From NCBI GenBank assembly GCA_002351535.1, contig DEGR01000009.1, positions 1 through 21,002 on the forward strand: 21,002 nt of DNA, read 5' to 3'. Numbering within the stretch: position 1 is the first letter of the stretch; the number at the start of each line of letters is the position of its first letter. Below the pieces are notes generated by a model, which was not told the DNA's origin, ran no database searches, and worked only from the letters and a program-made list of their open reading frames with translations. The stretch comes from Lachnospira sp. UBA2821 (GTDB taxonomy: Bacteria; Bacillota; Clostridia; Lachnospirales; Lachnospiraceae). Below, one piece after another: positions 6,535-14,063 of the stretch. Made by a program: the position numbers and the translations under genes.

Positions 6535-8751
6535 ATGAAGAAGTTTAGCAAATCAAAAAGCATTATTCTTTTCATCGTTACAATTATTGCTACGATTGCC
6601 ATTGGTCTGCTTGCAGGTTTTGGTATTGGTGAAAAGAAGACCGGTGCGGCTGAGAATATTATTCTTGGTCTGGACTTAAAGGGTGGAGTAAGTATTACTT
6701 ATCAGGTTAAGGATAAGAAATTTACTAAAGAACAGTTTGACGATACAAAGTATAAGCTTGAGTTAAGAGTACAGAATTATAGTACAGAATCAGAAGCTTA
6801 TAAAGAGGGAGACAACAGAATTACTGTTGATATTCCGGGTGCATATGATGCAGAGAAGATTCTTAAGGAATTAGGGCAGCCTGGTACACTTATGTTTGTT
6901 ACAGAAGCAGACAGCAGTTTTACAGGTGATGATACATACAAATTGTATGAAGGCAAAGATGGTAAGAAATACAAAGTATGGATTGATGGTAATGATGTAG
7001 AAGAAGCAAAACCGGTTACAACTACAGATGACAAGACAGGAGCTTCAGATTATCAGGTTTCATTAAAACTTAAAAAAGACGGAACAAAGAAATTTGCAGA
7101 GGCTACAACAGAGAATGTTGGTAAACCGATATCTATTGTATATGATGATGAGATTATAAGTTCGCCAAGAGTTGAATCAGCAATTACTAATGGACAGGCT
7201 GTTATCAATGGAATGGGTTCATATGAGAGAGCAGAAAATCTTGCCTCTACTATAAGAATTGGTTCACTTGATCTTCAGCTTGAAGAAGTAAGTTCACAGG
7301 TTGTCGGAGCTAAACTTGGTAATGATGCAATCAGTACAAGTTTGAAGGCAGGTATTATTGGACTTATAGTTGTTATGTTATTTATGATTGTTGTATATAG
7401 AATACCCGGTCTTGTTGCAAGTATCGCATTGGCTATTTATACAATATGTGAGCTGTTAGTGCTGAATGGATTTGATTTGACACTTACACTTCCTGGTATT
7501 GCAGGTATTATTCTTTCAATCGGTATGGCAGTAGATGCCAACGTTATTATCTACGCTCGTATTAAAGAGGAAATTGCAGCAGGAAGAAGTGTTGATACAG
7601 CTATCGAAACGGGATTTAAGAAAGCTACATCAGCAATTGTCGATGGAAATATTACAACAATTATTGCAGCATTTGTTCTTATGTGGAAAGGTTCCGGTAC
7701 AGTACAGGGATTTGCACAGACACTTGCAATCGGTATTATATTATCAATGTTTACTGCAATGGTAATATCAAGATGGCTTGTAATATTATTCTATAACATG
7801 GGATTCAAGAGTGAAAAATTCTATGGACGTCAGAAAGAAAGAAAAGTTATCGACTTTGTTGGAAAGAAAGTTATCTGGTTTGCTATATCAATAATTCTTA
7901 TTGTATCAGGAATTGTTGGAATAGTAGTTAATACTGTTAATAAGAATGGTGCATTTAATTACAGTATTGAGTTCAGAGGTGGTACTTCAACAACAGTAAC
8001 ATTTGATAAAGATTATTCTATTGATGAGTTTAATAAAGAGATTAAACCGGCACTTGCAAAAGTTCTTGGAAATAATGATATTCAGGGACAGAAAGTTACA
8101 GATTCTAAGCAGTATGTAATTAAAACACAGGTTATGGATTCTGCTACAAGAGAAAACTTTAAGAACGAGTTGATTAACAACTTTGGTGCAGATAAGAAGA
8201 TGGAAGAGACAAATATCAGTGCCAGTGTAAGTAACGAGATGAGAAATAATTCAATTATAGCAGTTGTACTTGCTACAATATGTATGCTTATCTATATCTG
8301 GTTCAGATTTAAAGATATTAAGTTTGCTTCATCTGCAGTATTGGCACTTGTGCATGATGTACTTGTTGTTATAGGATTCTATGCAATATCAAGAACTACA
8401 GTTGGTACAACATTTATAGCATGTATGCTTACTATTGTAGGTTATTCAATCAATGCTACAATCGTTATCTTCGATAGAATTCGTGAAAATATTGCACTTG
8501 ACAGGAATAAAAAGGATTTCGATATCAAGAATATTGTTAACAAGAGTATAACACAGACACTTACAAGAAGTATTTATACCTCATTTACAACATTTGTAAT
8601 GGTATTCTTTATTTACATCCTTGGTGTTGCATCTATTAAAGAGTTTGCTTTACCTATTATTGTTGGTATATTATGTGGTGGATATTCATCAGTATTTATC
8701 ACAGGTTCATTATGGTATGTAATGGCTAAGAAAAAATTCCAGAAGAAATAG
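6535..8751 (+). CDS. secDF: Fused protein translocase subunit SecDF
   Basis: A 738-aa RND-type membrane protein that uses the proton gradient to help draw secreted proteins through SecYEG. The SecD half (about 1-430) has an N-terminal span (9-30), the conserved LGLDLKGG segment (44-51), a large extracytoplasmic P1 domain (to about 260) and the GMAVDANVIIYARIKEE motif near 330-345. The SecF half (about 440-738) has its own first span, YSIEFRGGT near 478-486, and GYSINATIVIFDRIREN near 635-652; the Asp residues in these spans fit proton conduction. The length equals other Firmicutes SecDF fusions. AAGGAG at 6518-6523 precedes the ATG. It follows the SCIFF maturase by 18 nt, a pairing I recall from other Clostridia, and is closed by a terminator at 8776. 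Confidence 0.95.
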   Translation: MKKFSKSKSIILFIVTIIATIAIGLLAGFGIGEKKTGAAENIILGLDLKGGVSITYQVKDKKFTKEQFDDTKYKLELRVQNYSTESEAYKEGDNRITVDIPGAYDAEKILKELGQPGTLMFVTEADSSFTGDDTYKLYEGKDGKKYKVWIDGNDVEEAKPVTTTDDKTGASDYQVSLKLKKDGTKKFAEATTENVGKPISIVYDDEIISSPRVESAITNGQAVINGMGSYERAENLASTIRIGSLDLQLEEVSSQVVGAKLGNDAISTSLKAGIIGLIVVMLFMIVVYRIPGLVASIALAIYTICELLVLNGFDLTLTLPGIAGIILSIGMAVDANVIIYARIKEEIAAGRSVDTAIETGFKKATSAIVDGNITTIIAAFVLMWKGSGTVQGFAQTLAIGIILSMFTAMVISRWLVILFYNMGFKSEKFYGRQKERKVIDFVGKKVIWFAISIILIVSGIVGIVVNTVNKNGAFNYSIEFRGGTSTTVTFDKDYSIDEFNKEIKPALAKVLGNNDIQGQKVTDSKQYVIKTQVMDSATRENFKNELINNFGADKKMEETNISASVSNEMRNNSIIAVVLATICMLIYIWFRFKDIKFASSAVLALVHDVLVVIGFYAISRTTVGTTFIACMLTIVGYSINATIVIFDRIRENIALDRNKKDFDIKNIVNKSITQTLTRSIYTSFTTFVMVFFIYILGVASIKEFALPIIVGILCGGYSSVFITGSLWYVMAKKKFQKK

Positions 8752-8775
8752 AATTGTTAATGTAAATTATTCAGG

Positions 8776-8806
8776 CTGCCGGTTCATATGATGGACCGGC
8801 AGTTTT
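8776..8806 (+). terminator. Intrinsic terminator after secDF
   Basis: CTGCCGGT (8776-8783) pairs with ACCGGCAG (8795-8802), extendable by one T-G pair, around a short loop and followed by TTTT. It closes the scfA-scfB-secDF unit and separates it from recJ. Confidence 0.85.
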
Positions 8807-8873
8807 GATTTCATGTTTTTATAGTTTGTGGTCATCATCACACATTAACATACAGATGCAGGGAGGTGAAATT

Positions 8874-10649
8874 ATGGTTGATGAAAAATGGATGGTATAT
8901 GCAAAGAAAGCAGATTTTAACAGACTTGGACAAAAATATGATGTAGACCCTGTCGTAATAAGAGTTATGCGAAATCGTGATGTAATAACAGACGATGAGT
9001 TCGAGACATATGTTAATGCGACTGTTGATAAAATGTATTCGCCGTGGTTGTTATATGATATGGAAAATGCAGTTAATATTATAAAGAATAGTATTATTGC
9101 TAAAAAGAAGATAAGAGTAATAGGAGACTATGATATAGACGGAGTATGTTCAGGACATATTTTGACAGCGGGACTGGAGGAAGCAGGTGGCGATGTTGAC
9201 TTTACGGTTCCTGACAGGATAATAGATGGCTACGGAATAAATGAGAGAATTATAAAAAAAGCATATGCTGCTGGAATAAATGTATTAGTGACATGCGATA
9301 ATGGAATAGCTGCCATAGAGCAGATCGAATATGCCAAAAGCCTTGGAATGACAGTTGTAGTTACCGACCATCATGATGTTCAGTATGAGGAAGAAGATGG
9401 AGTTAGAAAGTATCTTATACCGAATGCAGATGCGGTTGTCAATCCTAAGCATCCGAAATCTGAATATCCATTTAAAGAGCTTTGTGGTGCAAGCGTTGCA
9501 TACAAAGTTATACAGGCGTTATTTGAAAAAATTGGATTTACCTCCGAAAAAATGGATAAGTATGTTGTATTTGCAGGCATTGCCACTATAGGAGATGTAG
9601 TAGAACTTAAGGATGAGAACAGAATAATTGCAAAAGCGGGAATAAAAAAACTTAATAATACACATAACGTTGGGCTTAATGCACTTAAGGAAGCAACAGG
9701 TGTAACTGATAAAAGAATTACATCTTATACTATTGGATTTGTGCTTGGTCCATGCCTGAATGCGGGGGGAAGACTTAGTACGGCAATGAAAGCATATTCA
9801 CTTCTTCACACATCGGATTTAAAGGAAGCAGATTCTATTGCAAAAGAACTTACTGAATTAAATGATAAACGAAAAGACATGACAGTTAAGGGGTTCGAAA
9901 AAGCATGTGAAATGATTGATAATGATGAAAAATATAATAATGACAGTGTATTGTTAATAAATCTTCCTGAATGTCATGAAAGTATTGTTGGTATTATAGC
10001 AGGAAGAATCAGGGAGAAGTACAATAAACCGGTTATTGTGTTTACAGAAGTTGATGAGGGGCTTAAAGGTTCAGGACGTTCAATCGAAGAGTATAATATG
10101 TTTGAAAAAATGGTTAAGTGCAGGGAATTGTTTAAGAAATTCGGTGGTCATGCAATGGCTGCGGGACTCACTATAGAAAAGGATAATTTTGAAAAATTAA
10201 GAAAAAGACTTAATGATGAAGCTGACCTTTCAAAAGAGGATTTGACAAGGAAAATATGGATAGATGTTCCTATGCCCCTGGAGTATATATCTGAGAAGCT
10301 TGTATATGACCTCGATAAACTTGAACCATTTGGCAAGGGCAATGAAAAACCGGTATTTGCTGCAAAAGATTTAATTGTTGACAGAATAAATATATTTGGT
10401 AAAAACAGGAATGTAGTGAGGATAATGTTCAGACTTAAAAACGGATTTCCATTTGAGGCGACTTATTTTACGGAGGGTGATGTGTTTGCAGCAGAACTTG
10501 AAGAAAAGTATGGAAAAACAGAGGTGGAAAATGCATTTAGTGGCAGAAACAATAATATAAAAATGTCTGTTGTATATTATCCTGATATAAATGAGTTTAA
10601 TGGAAGAAAAAGTTTACGTGTGATTATAAGAAGATATATGTTAAATTAA
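8874..10649 (+). CDS. recJ: Single-stranded-DNA-specific exonuclease RecJ
   Basis: A 591-aa DHH-family 5'-3' single-strand DNA exonuclease used in recombination and mismatch or base-excision repair. The DHH phosphoesterase domain shows the metal-binding GDYDIDG (D85, D87, D89), CDNGIA, and the namesake D165-H166-H167. Further on are VNPKHPKSEYPFKELCGA and the DHHA1 signature GGHAMAAGL starting at G424, then an OB-like C-terminal region (LEPFGKGNEKPVF). All catalytic elements are present and the length is normal for a short Firmicutes RecJ. I chose ATG 8874, 4 nt after GGGAGGTGAA, over an in-frame ATG at 8805 that lies within the preceding terminator. It begins 68 bp after that terminator, so it needs its own promoter, which I could not place with confidence. 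Confidence 0.95.
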   Translation: MVDEKWMVYAKKADFNRLGQKYDVDPVVIRVMRNRDVITDDEFETYVNATVDKMYSPWLLYDMENAVNIIKNSIIAKKKIRVIGDYDIDGVCSGHILTAGLEEAGGDVDFTVPDRIIDGYGINERIIKKAYAAGINVLVTCDNGIAAIEQIEYAKSLGMTVVVTDHHDVQYEEEDGVRKYLIPNADAVVNPKHPKSEYPFKELCGASVAYKVIQALFEKIGFTSEKMDKYVVFAGIATIGDVVELKDENRIIAKAGIKKLNNTHNVGLNALKEATGVTDKRITSYTIGFVLGPCLNAGGRLSTAMKAYSLLHTSDLKEADSIAKELTELNDKRKDMTVKGFEKACEMIDNDEKYNNDSVLLINLPECHESIVGIIAGRIREKYNKPVIVFTEVDEGLKGSGRSIEEYNMFEKMVKCRELFKKFGGHAMAAGLTIEKDNFEKLRKRLNDEADLSKEDLTRKIWIDVPMPLEYISEKLVYDLDKLEPFGKGNEKPVFAAKDLIVDRINIFGKNRNVVRIMFRLKNGFPFEATYFTEGDVFAAELEEKYGKTEVENAFSGRNNNIKMSVVYYPDINEFNGRKSLRVIIRRYMLN

Positions 10650-10677
10650 CAGTCTGAATTGGTAATTAGGATTATAT

Positions 10678-10737
10678 TAATGTGTGCACATTATGTGGTA
10701 ATATGCATTGAAAGGCATTATAATATGTGGTAGTATG
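10678..10737 (+). promoter_or_regulatory. Repeats and possible promoter upstream of apt
   Basis: The 134-bp recJ-apt gap holds two copies of a 14-bp direct repeat, TATGTGGTAATATG (10692-10705) and TATGTGGTAGTATG (10724-10737), differing at one base and 32 bp apart, plus an inverted repeat TAATGTG-TG-CACATTA (10678-10693). A TATAAT at 10719-10724 could be a -10 box; the matching -35 (TGGTAA, 10696-10701, 17-bp spacer) is weak. A diverged third copy may start at 10749. The repeats are seen; protein binding is inference. Confidence 0.4.
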
Positions 10738-10783
10738 TAAGTAATAAATATGTAGGCAGTAATGTCTGGAAACGAGGTTTTAG

Positions 10784-11308
10784 ATGAAGAAAGTAGAAGA
10801 TTACGTAAGAAGTATTAAAGATTTTCCTAAGGAAGGAATAATATTCAGAGATGTAACTACAGTATTACAGGATGCAGACGGATTGCATCTTGCCATTAAT
10901 GAAATGCAGGATAAGGTTAAAGATTTGGATTTTGATGTTGTTCTTGGACCTGAATCAAGAGGATTTATATTCGGTGTGCCTATTGCATACAATCTTCACA
11001 AAGCGTTTGTTCCGGTAAGAAAGAAGGGAAAGCTTCCATGTGAGACGGTATCTATGGAATACGAACTTGAATATGGTACAGCTACAATAGAGATACATAA
11101 AGATGCAATTAAGCCGGGACAGAAGGTTGTTATCATAGATGACCTTATCGCCACAGGTGGAACTATCGAGGCTATAGTTAAGCTTGTAGAAGGACTTGGA
11201 GGAGAAGTAGTAGGTATATGTTTCCTTATGGAGCTTGAGGGACTTAACGGAAGAGACAAGCTTGCAGGATATAATGTAGAATCGGTTATAAAGTATGAGG
11301 GAAAATAG
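10784..11308 (+). CDS. apt: Adenine phosphoribosyltransferase
   Basis: A 174-aa purine salvage enzyme that converts adenine and PRPP to AMP and pyrophosphate in the cytoplasm. The family-typical N terminus (FPKEGIIFRDVT, residues 14-25), PESRGF at 56-61, and the PRPP-binding motif VVIIDDLIATGGT at 115-127 are intact, and the length is standard. GAGG at 10774-10777 lies 6 nt before the ATG. It follows recJ in the same direction, an arrangement known in many Firmicutes, where relA usually comes next; here a terminator follows instead. Confidence 0.96.
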   Translation: MKKVEDYVRSIKDFPKEGIIFRDVTTVLQDADGLHLAINEMQDKVKDLDFDVVLGPESRGFIFGVPIAYNLHKAFVPVRKKGKLPCETVSMEYELEYGTATIEIHKDAIKPGQKVVIIDDLIATGGTIEAIVKLVEGLGGEVVGICFLMELEGLNGRDKLAGYNVESVIKYEGK

Positions 11309-11401
11309 AAATTATTGTAAAGCAGCTATTGGAAGTTTCTGGCTGCCACTCAAAAAATATTCTGCGATATTAGTATAGTTATTTACAAAATGATATTTAA
11401 A

Positions 11402-11445
11402 AAAAATCTCCTGAGTATGATACGATATGTACTCAGGAGATTTTT
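11402..11445. terminator. Bidirectional intrinsic terminator
   Basis: AAAAATCTCCTGAGTA (11402-11417) and TACTCAGGAGATTTTT (11430-11445) form a perfect 16-bp stem with a 12-nt loop and A/T runs on the outer ends. It serves both apt (plus) and the PHP-domain gene (minus). Confidence 0.9.
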
Positions 11446-11450
11446 GTTAT

Positions 11451-12290
11451 TTAAAGTATATTCTCAAGTAATGTCTCCGGCACAGCAATATTGTTGTCGT
11501 ATCCTGTACCAAATTCAAGTCCCGGTTTGGCTGTTCCATGAAAGTCGGAGCCACCTGTTATATACAGTCCATGCCTGAAGGCTAAGTTCTTATATTTCTC
11601 CTCATCCCCAGCTTTATTAAGACAGTATATTGCCTCAATGCCTTCCAGTCCGTCAGATGCAAGATTGGTGACCAATTCCTCCAACACATTATCCGTGAAA
11701 CTATATAGAACAGGATGTGCCATAACGGGATGACCACCTGCTTTCTTTATAAGCTTTACTGCACCTGAAGGGGTGATTTTATGACGGGGAACATAGCATG
11801 GACAGTCTTTATTAAGCCATTTGGTAAAGGCTTCGTCCTTATCCTTCACATATCCCATTTCAATCATAAGAATTGCATAGTGAGCTCTTGTAATTACGGC
11901 ATCACCAAAACGTTTATCAACTATAGCCTGTGTTATGGCAAAACCATTATCCTGCAATTTCTTAATCATCTTTACATTTCTGTTAGAACGTGAATCCTGA
12001 AATTCTTTAAGTTCTGTTAAAAATTCTGTATTCTTATAATCAATGTTAAGTCCGAGAATATGAACATCTTCGCCCATATATTCAGCAGAGAGTTCTATAC
12101 CGGGTATGACGGTTATGTCATATGGAAGTGAAGCAGCATATGATATAGCTTCGTCAAGACCATCACATGTATCATGGTCAGTAAGTGCGAATGCACATAA
12201 ATCTTTTTTTAGTGCGTAATTAACAAGTTCGGACGGTGTATAAGAACCGTCCGAAGCTGTTGAATGCACATGCAAATCAATATATTTCAT
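11451..12290 (-). CDS. PHP-domain metal-dependent phosphoesterase (RNase AM/TrpH-like)
   Basis: A 279-aa protein of the polymerase and histidinol phosphatase fold. Metal-binding motifs appear in order: DLHVHSTASDG (H7, H9, D14), LTDHDT (D38, H39, D40), GIELSAE (E66), AHP (H192) and GGSDFHG (D249, H251). The layout, with a helical insertion around 95-170 and ITRAHYA, matches the YciV/TrpH group; E. coli YciV (RNase AM) acts on 5' ends of RNA and on 3',5'-bisphosphate nucleotides. Its ATG overlaps the stop codon of the upstream ABC-F gene as TAATG, so it is translationally coupled to it and the two are one operon. All metal ligands appear intact. The exact substrate cannot be read from sequence. 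Confidence 0.88.
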   Translation of the reverse strand: MKYIDLHVHSTASDGSYTPSELVNYALKKDLCAFALTDHDTCDGLDEAISYAASLPYDITVIPGIELSAEYMGEDVHILGLNIDYKNTEFLTELKEFQDSRSNRNVKMIKKLQDNGFAITQAIVDKRFGDAVITRAHYAILMIEMGYVKDKDEAFTKWLNKDCPCYVPRHKITPSGAVKLIKKAGGHPVMAHPVLYSFTDNVLEELVTNLASDGLEGIEAIYCLNKAGDEEKYKNLAFRHGLYITGGSDFHGTAKPGLEFGTGYDNNIAVPETLLENIL

Positions 12291-13924
12291 TAGTTTTCTT
12301 TATCCTCATCGTTGACAGCGAATACTTCACGTTTTCTTGCCATCTCATCACTTTCAAGATATTCGTCATATGTTGTAATTTTATCGATAAGAGAACCATT
12401 GACAATCTCCATAATACGATTGGCTGTAGTCTGGACAAACTGATGGTCATGAGAAGCAAACAGTACAACACCAGGAAACTTAATAAGTCCGTTATTAAGA
12501 GCAGTAATTGATTCCATATCAAGATGGTTGGTAGGTTCATCAAGAATAAGAACATTAGCTCCGGATATCATCATCTTAGAGAGGAGACATCTTACTTTTT
12601 CACCACCGGATAATACTTTAACCTTTTTAACACCATCATCACCGGCAAAAAGCATTCTTCCAAGGAAACCACGTACATAAGTAGCATCCTTTTCTTCCGA
12701 GAACTGTGTAAGCCAGTCAACTATTGTATCATCACAGTCAAAATCTTTAGTATTATCTTTAGGGAAATAAGACTGTGTAGTAGTAATTCCCCATTTGTAA
12801 TTACCTTCATCCGGCTCCATTTCCCCAGCAAGAATTTTGAAAAGGGTAGTCTTTGCTATTTCGTTGGAACCGACAAATGCAACCTTATCTTCACGTCCTA
12901 TTATGAAAGAAATGTCATCAAGTACTTTTACACCATCAATTGTTTTAGATAAATGTTCAACGGTAAGAACTTCATTTCCTATTTCACGATTAGGTCTGAA
13001 ATCAATATATGGATATTTACGGCTTGAAGGTTTGATGTCATCAAGCTCTATCTTCTCAAGTGCACGTTTTCTTGAAGTAGCCTGTTTTGATTTAGAAGCA
13101 TTGGCACTGAATCGCTGAATGAATTCCTGAAGTTCTTTGATTTTCTCTTCTTTCTTTTTGTTAGCTTCTTTCATCTGTTTGACAAGTAACTGACTTGATT
13201 CGTACCAGAAGTCATAGTTACCTGCATATAGCTGGATTTTGCCATAATCAATATCTGCAATCTGTGTACAAACCTTATTAAGAAAATAACGGTCATGCGA
13301 CACTACTATAACAGTATTTTCAAAATTAATGAGGAATTCCTCCAACCATGCGATAGCATCTAAGTCAAGGTGGTTAGTAGGCTCATCAAGAAGAAGAATA
13401 TCCGGGTTGCCGAAGAGTGCCTGAGCAAGAAGAACCTTTACCTTTTCGCTACCTGTAAGTTCTTTTAAGAACTTGTAATGAAGCTCTGTATCTATGCCAA
13501 GACCATTAAGGAGAGTAGCAGCATCAGATTCGGCTTCCCATCCGTTAAGGTTGGCAAACTCTTCCTCTAACTTACCTGCTTTAATTCCATCCTCTTCCGT
13601 GAAATCTTCCTTTGCATAAATAGCATCTTTCTCTTTCATGATGTCATAAAGACGCTGGTTACCCATGATTACTGTATCAAGTACAGGGTACTCATCATAT
13701 TTAAAGTGGTCCTGCTGCAGGAAAGAAAGTCTCTGACCGGGAGTTATTACAACTTCACCGTTTGTTGAGTCAATCTGACCTGAAAGAATTTTAAGAAATG
13801 TAGACTTTCCTGCACCATTTGCACCAATAAGTCCATAACAGTTTCCTTCGGTAAATTTAATGTTTACATCCTCAAATAAGGCTTTTTTACCAATTCTAAG
13901 TGTAATATTATTTGCACTAATCAT
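12290..13924 (-). CDS. ABC-F family ATPase (YkpA/YbiT-like)
   Basis: A 544-aa soluble protein with two ATP-binding cassettes and no membrane span, the ABC-F plan of ribosome-associated ATPases. Cassette 1 has Walker A GANGAGKST (34-42), signature LTGSEK (156-161) and Walker B ILLLDE (176-181) with DEPTNHLD. A charged linker of about 70 residues (245-315) follows. Cassette 2 has an unusual Walker A, GSNEIAKTT (352-360), in which the Gly before the invariant Lys is Ala, a canonical LSGGEK (438-443) and Walker B LILDEP. The opening ISANNITLRIGKKALFEDV and VLDTVIMGN resemble YbiT/YkpA. Members act on translating ribosomes and some give antibiotic protection, but nothing here shows resistance. The ATG has AAAGGA upstream and a divergent promoter at 13960-13987. 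It is coupled to the PHP gene. Confidence 0.93.
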   Translation of the reverse strand: MISANNITLRIGKKALFEDVNIKFTEGNCYGLIGANGAGKSTFLKILSGQIDSTNGEVVITPGQRLSFLQQDHFKYDEYPVLDTVIMGNQRLYDIMKEKDAIYAKEDFTEEDGIKAGKLEEEFANLNGWEAESDAATLLNGLGIDTELHYKFLKELTGSEKVKVLLAQALFGNPDILLLDEPTNHLDLDAIAWLEEFLINFENTVIVVSHDRYFLNKVCTQIADIDYGKIQLYAGNYDFWYESSQLLVKQMKEANKKKEEKIKELQEFIQRFSANASKSKQATSRKRALEKIELDDIKPSSRKYPYIDFRPNREIGNEVLTVEHLSKTIDGVKVLDDISFIIGREDKVAFVGSNEIAKTTLFKILAGEMEPDEGNYKWGITTTQSYFPKDNTKDFDCDDTIVDWLTQFSEEKDATYVRGFLGRMLFAGDDGVKKVKVLSGGEKVRCLLSKMMISGANVLILDEPTNHLDMESITALNNGLIKFPGVVLFASHDHQFVQTTANRIMEIVNGSLIDKITTYDEYLESDEMARKREVFAVNDEDKEN

Positions 13925-13959
13925 TTTATTTCATTCCTTTCAAAAGCATATCATAGTCT

Positions 13960-13987
13960 ATTCTACATTAAATTCAGTAATTTGCAA
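13960..13987 (-). promoter_or_regulatory. Promoter of the ABC-F/PHP operon
   Basis: On the minus strand TTGCAA (13987-13982) and TAGAAT (13965-13960) are 16 bp apart, about 36 nt upstream of the ABC-F start codon. Match is good but not perfect, and one end of the -35 overlaps the palindrome at 13985-14002. Confidence 0.55.
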
Positions 13988-14002
13988 GCTATTTATAGCT
14001 TG
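13985..14002. repeat. Palindrome between divergent promoters (possible operator)
   Basis: CAAGCTAT (13985-13992) and ATAGCTTG (13995-14002) form a perfect 8-bp inverted repeat with a 2-bp centre. It touches the -35 boxes of both divergent promoters, so a dimeric regulator bound here could control both operons. Symmetry is seen; binding is inferred. Confidence 0.5.
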
Positions 14003-14028
14003 TTATGTTTTAAAATATACGATATAAT
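14000..14028 (+). promoter_or_regulatory. Promoter of the GH13-like/TraX operon
   Basis: TTGTTA (14000-14005) and a perfect TATAAT (14023-14028) are separated by 17 bp, with AAAGGA and the start codon about 20-35 nt downstream. This is one of the best sigma-A matches in the window. Confidence 0.75.
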
Positions 14029-14063
14029 TATGTAAGAAGTTGTTTTGAAAGGACTAATTGTAC

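Noticed and set aside
11320..11345. A GCAGC...GCTGC stem just after apt as a terminator.
   Set aside because: Only 5 bp with no T run; the strong 16-bp stem at 11402-11445 explains termination.
12277..12555. A 92-codon minus-strand frame at the end of the ABC-F gene, rich in Leu and Ile.
   Set aside because: It is out of frame with the ABC-F protein, covers its conserved DEPTNHLD region, and has no start signal; a shadow frame.
12290..13924. Reading the ABC-F protein as an antibiotic resistance determinant.
   Set aside because: The opening, VLDTVIMGN and general layout fit the housekeeping YkpA/YbiT-like group, and nothing in the context points to antibiotic-dependent control.
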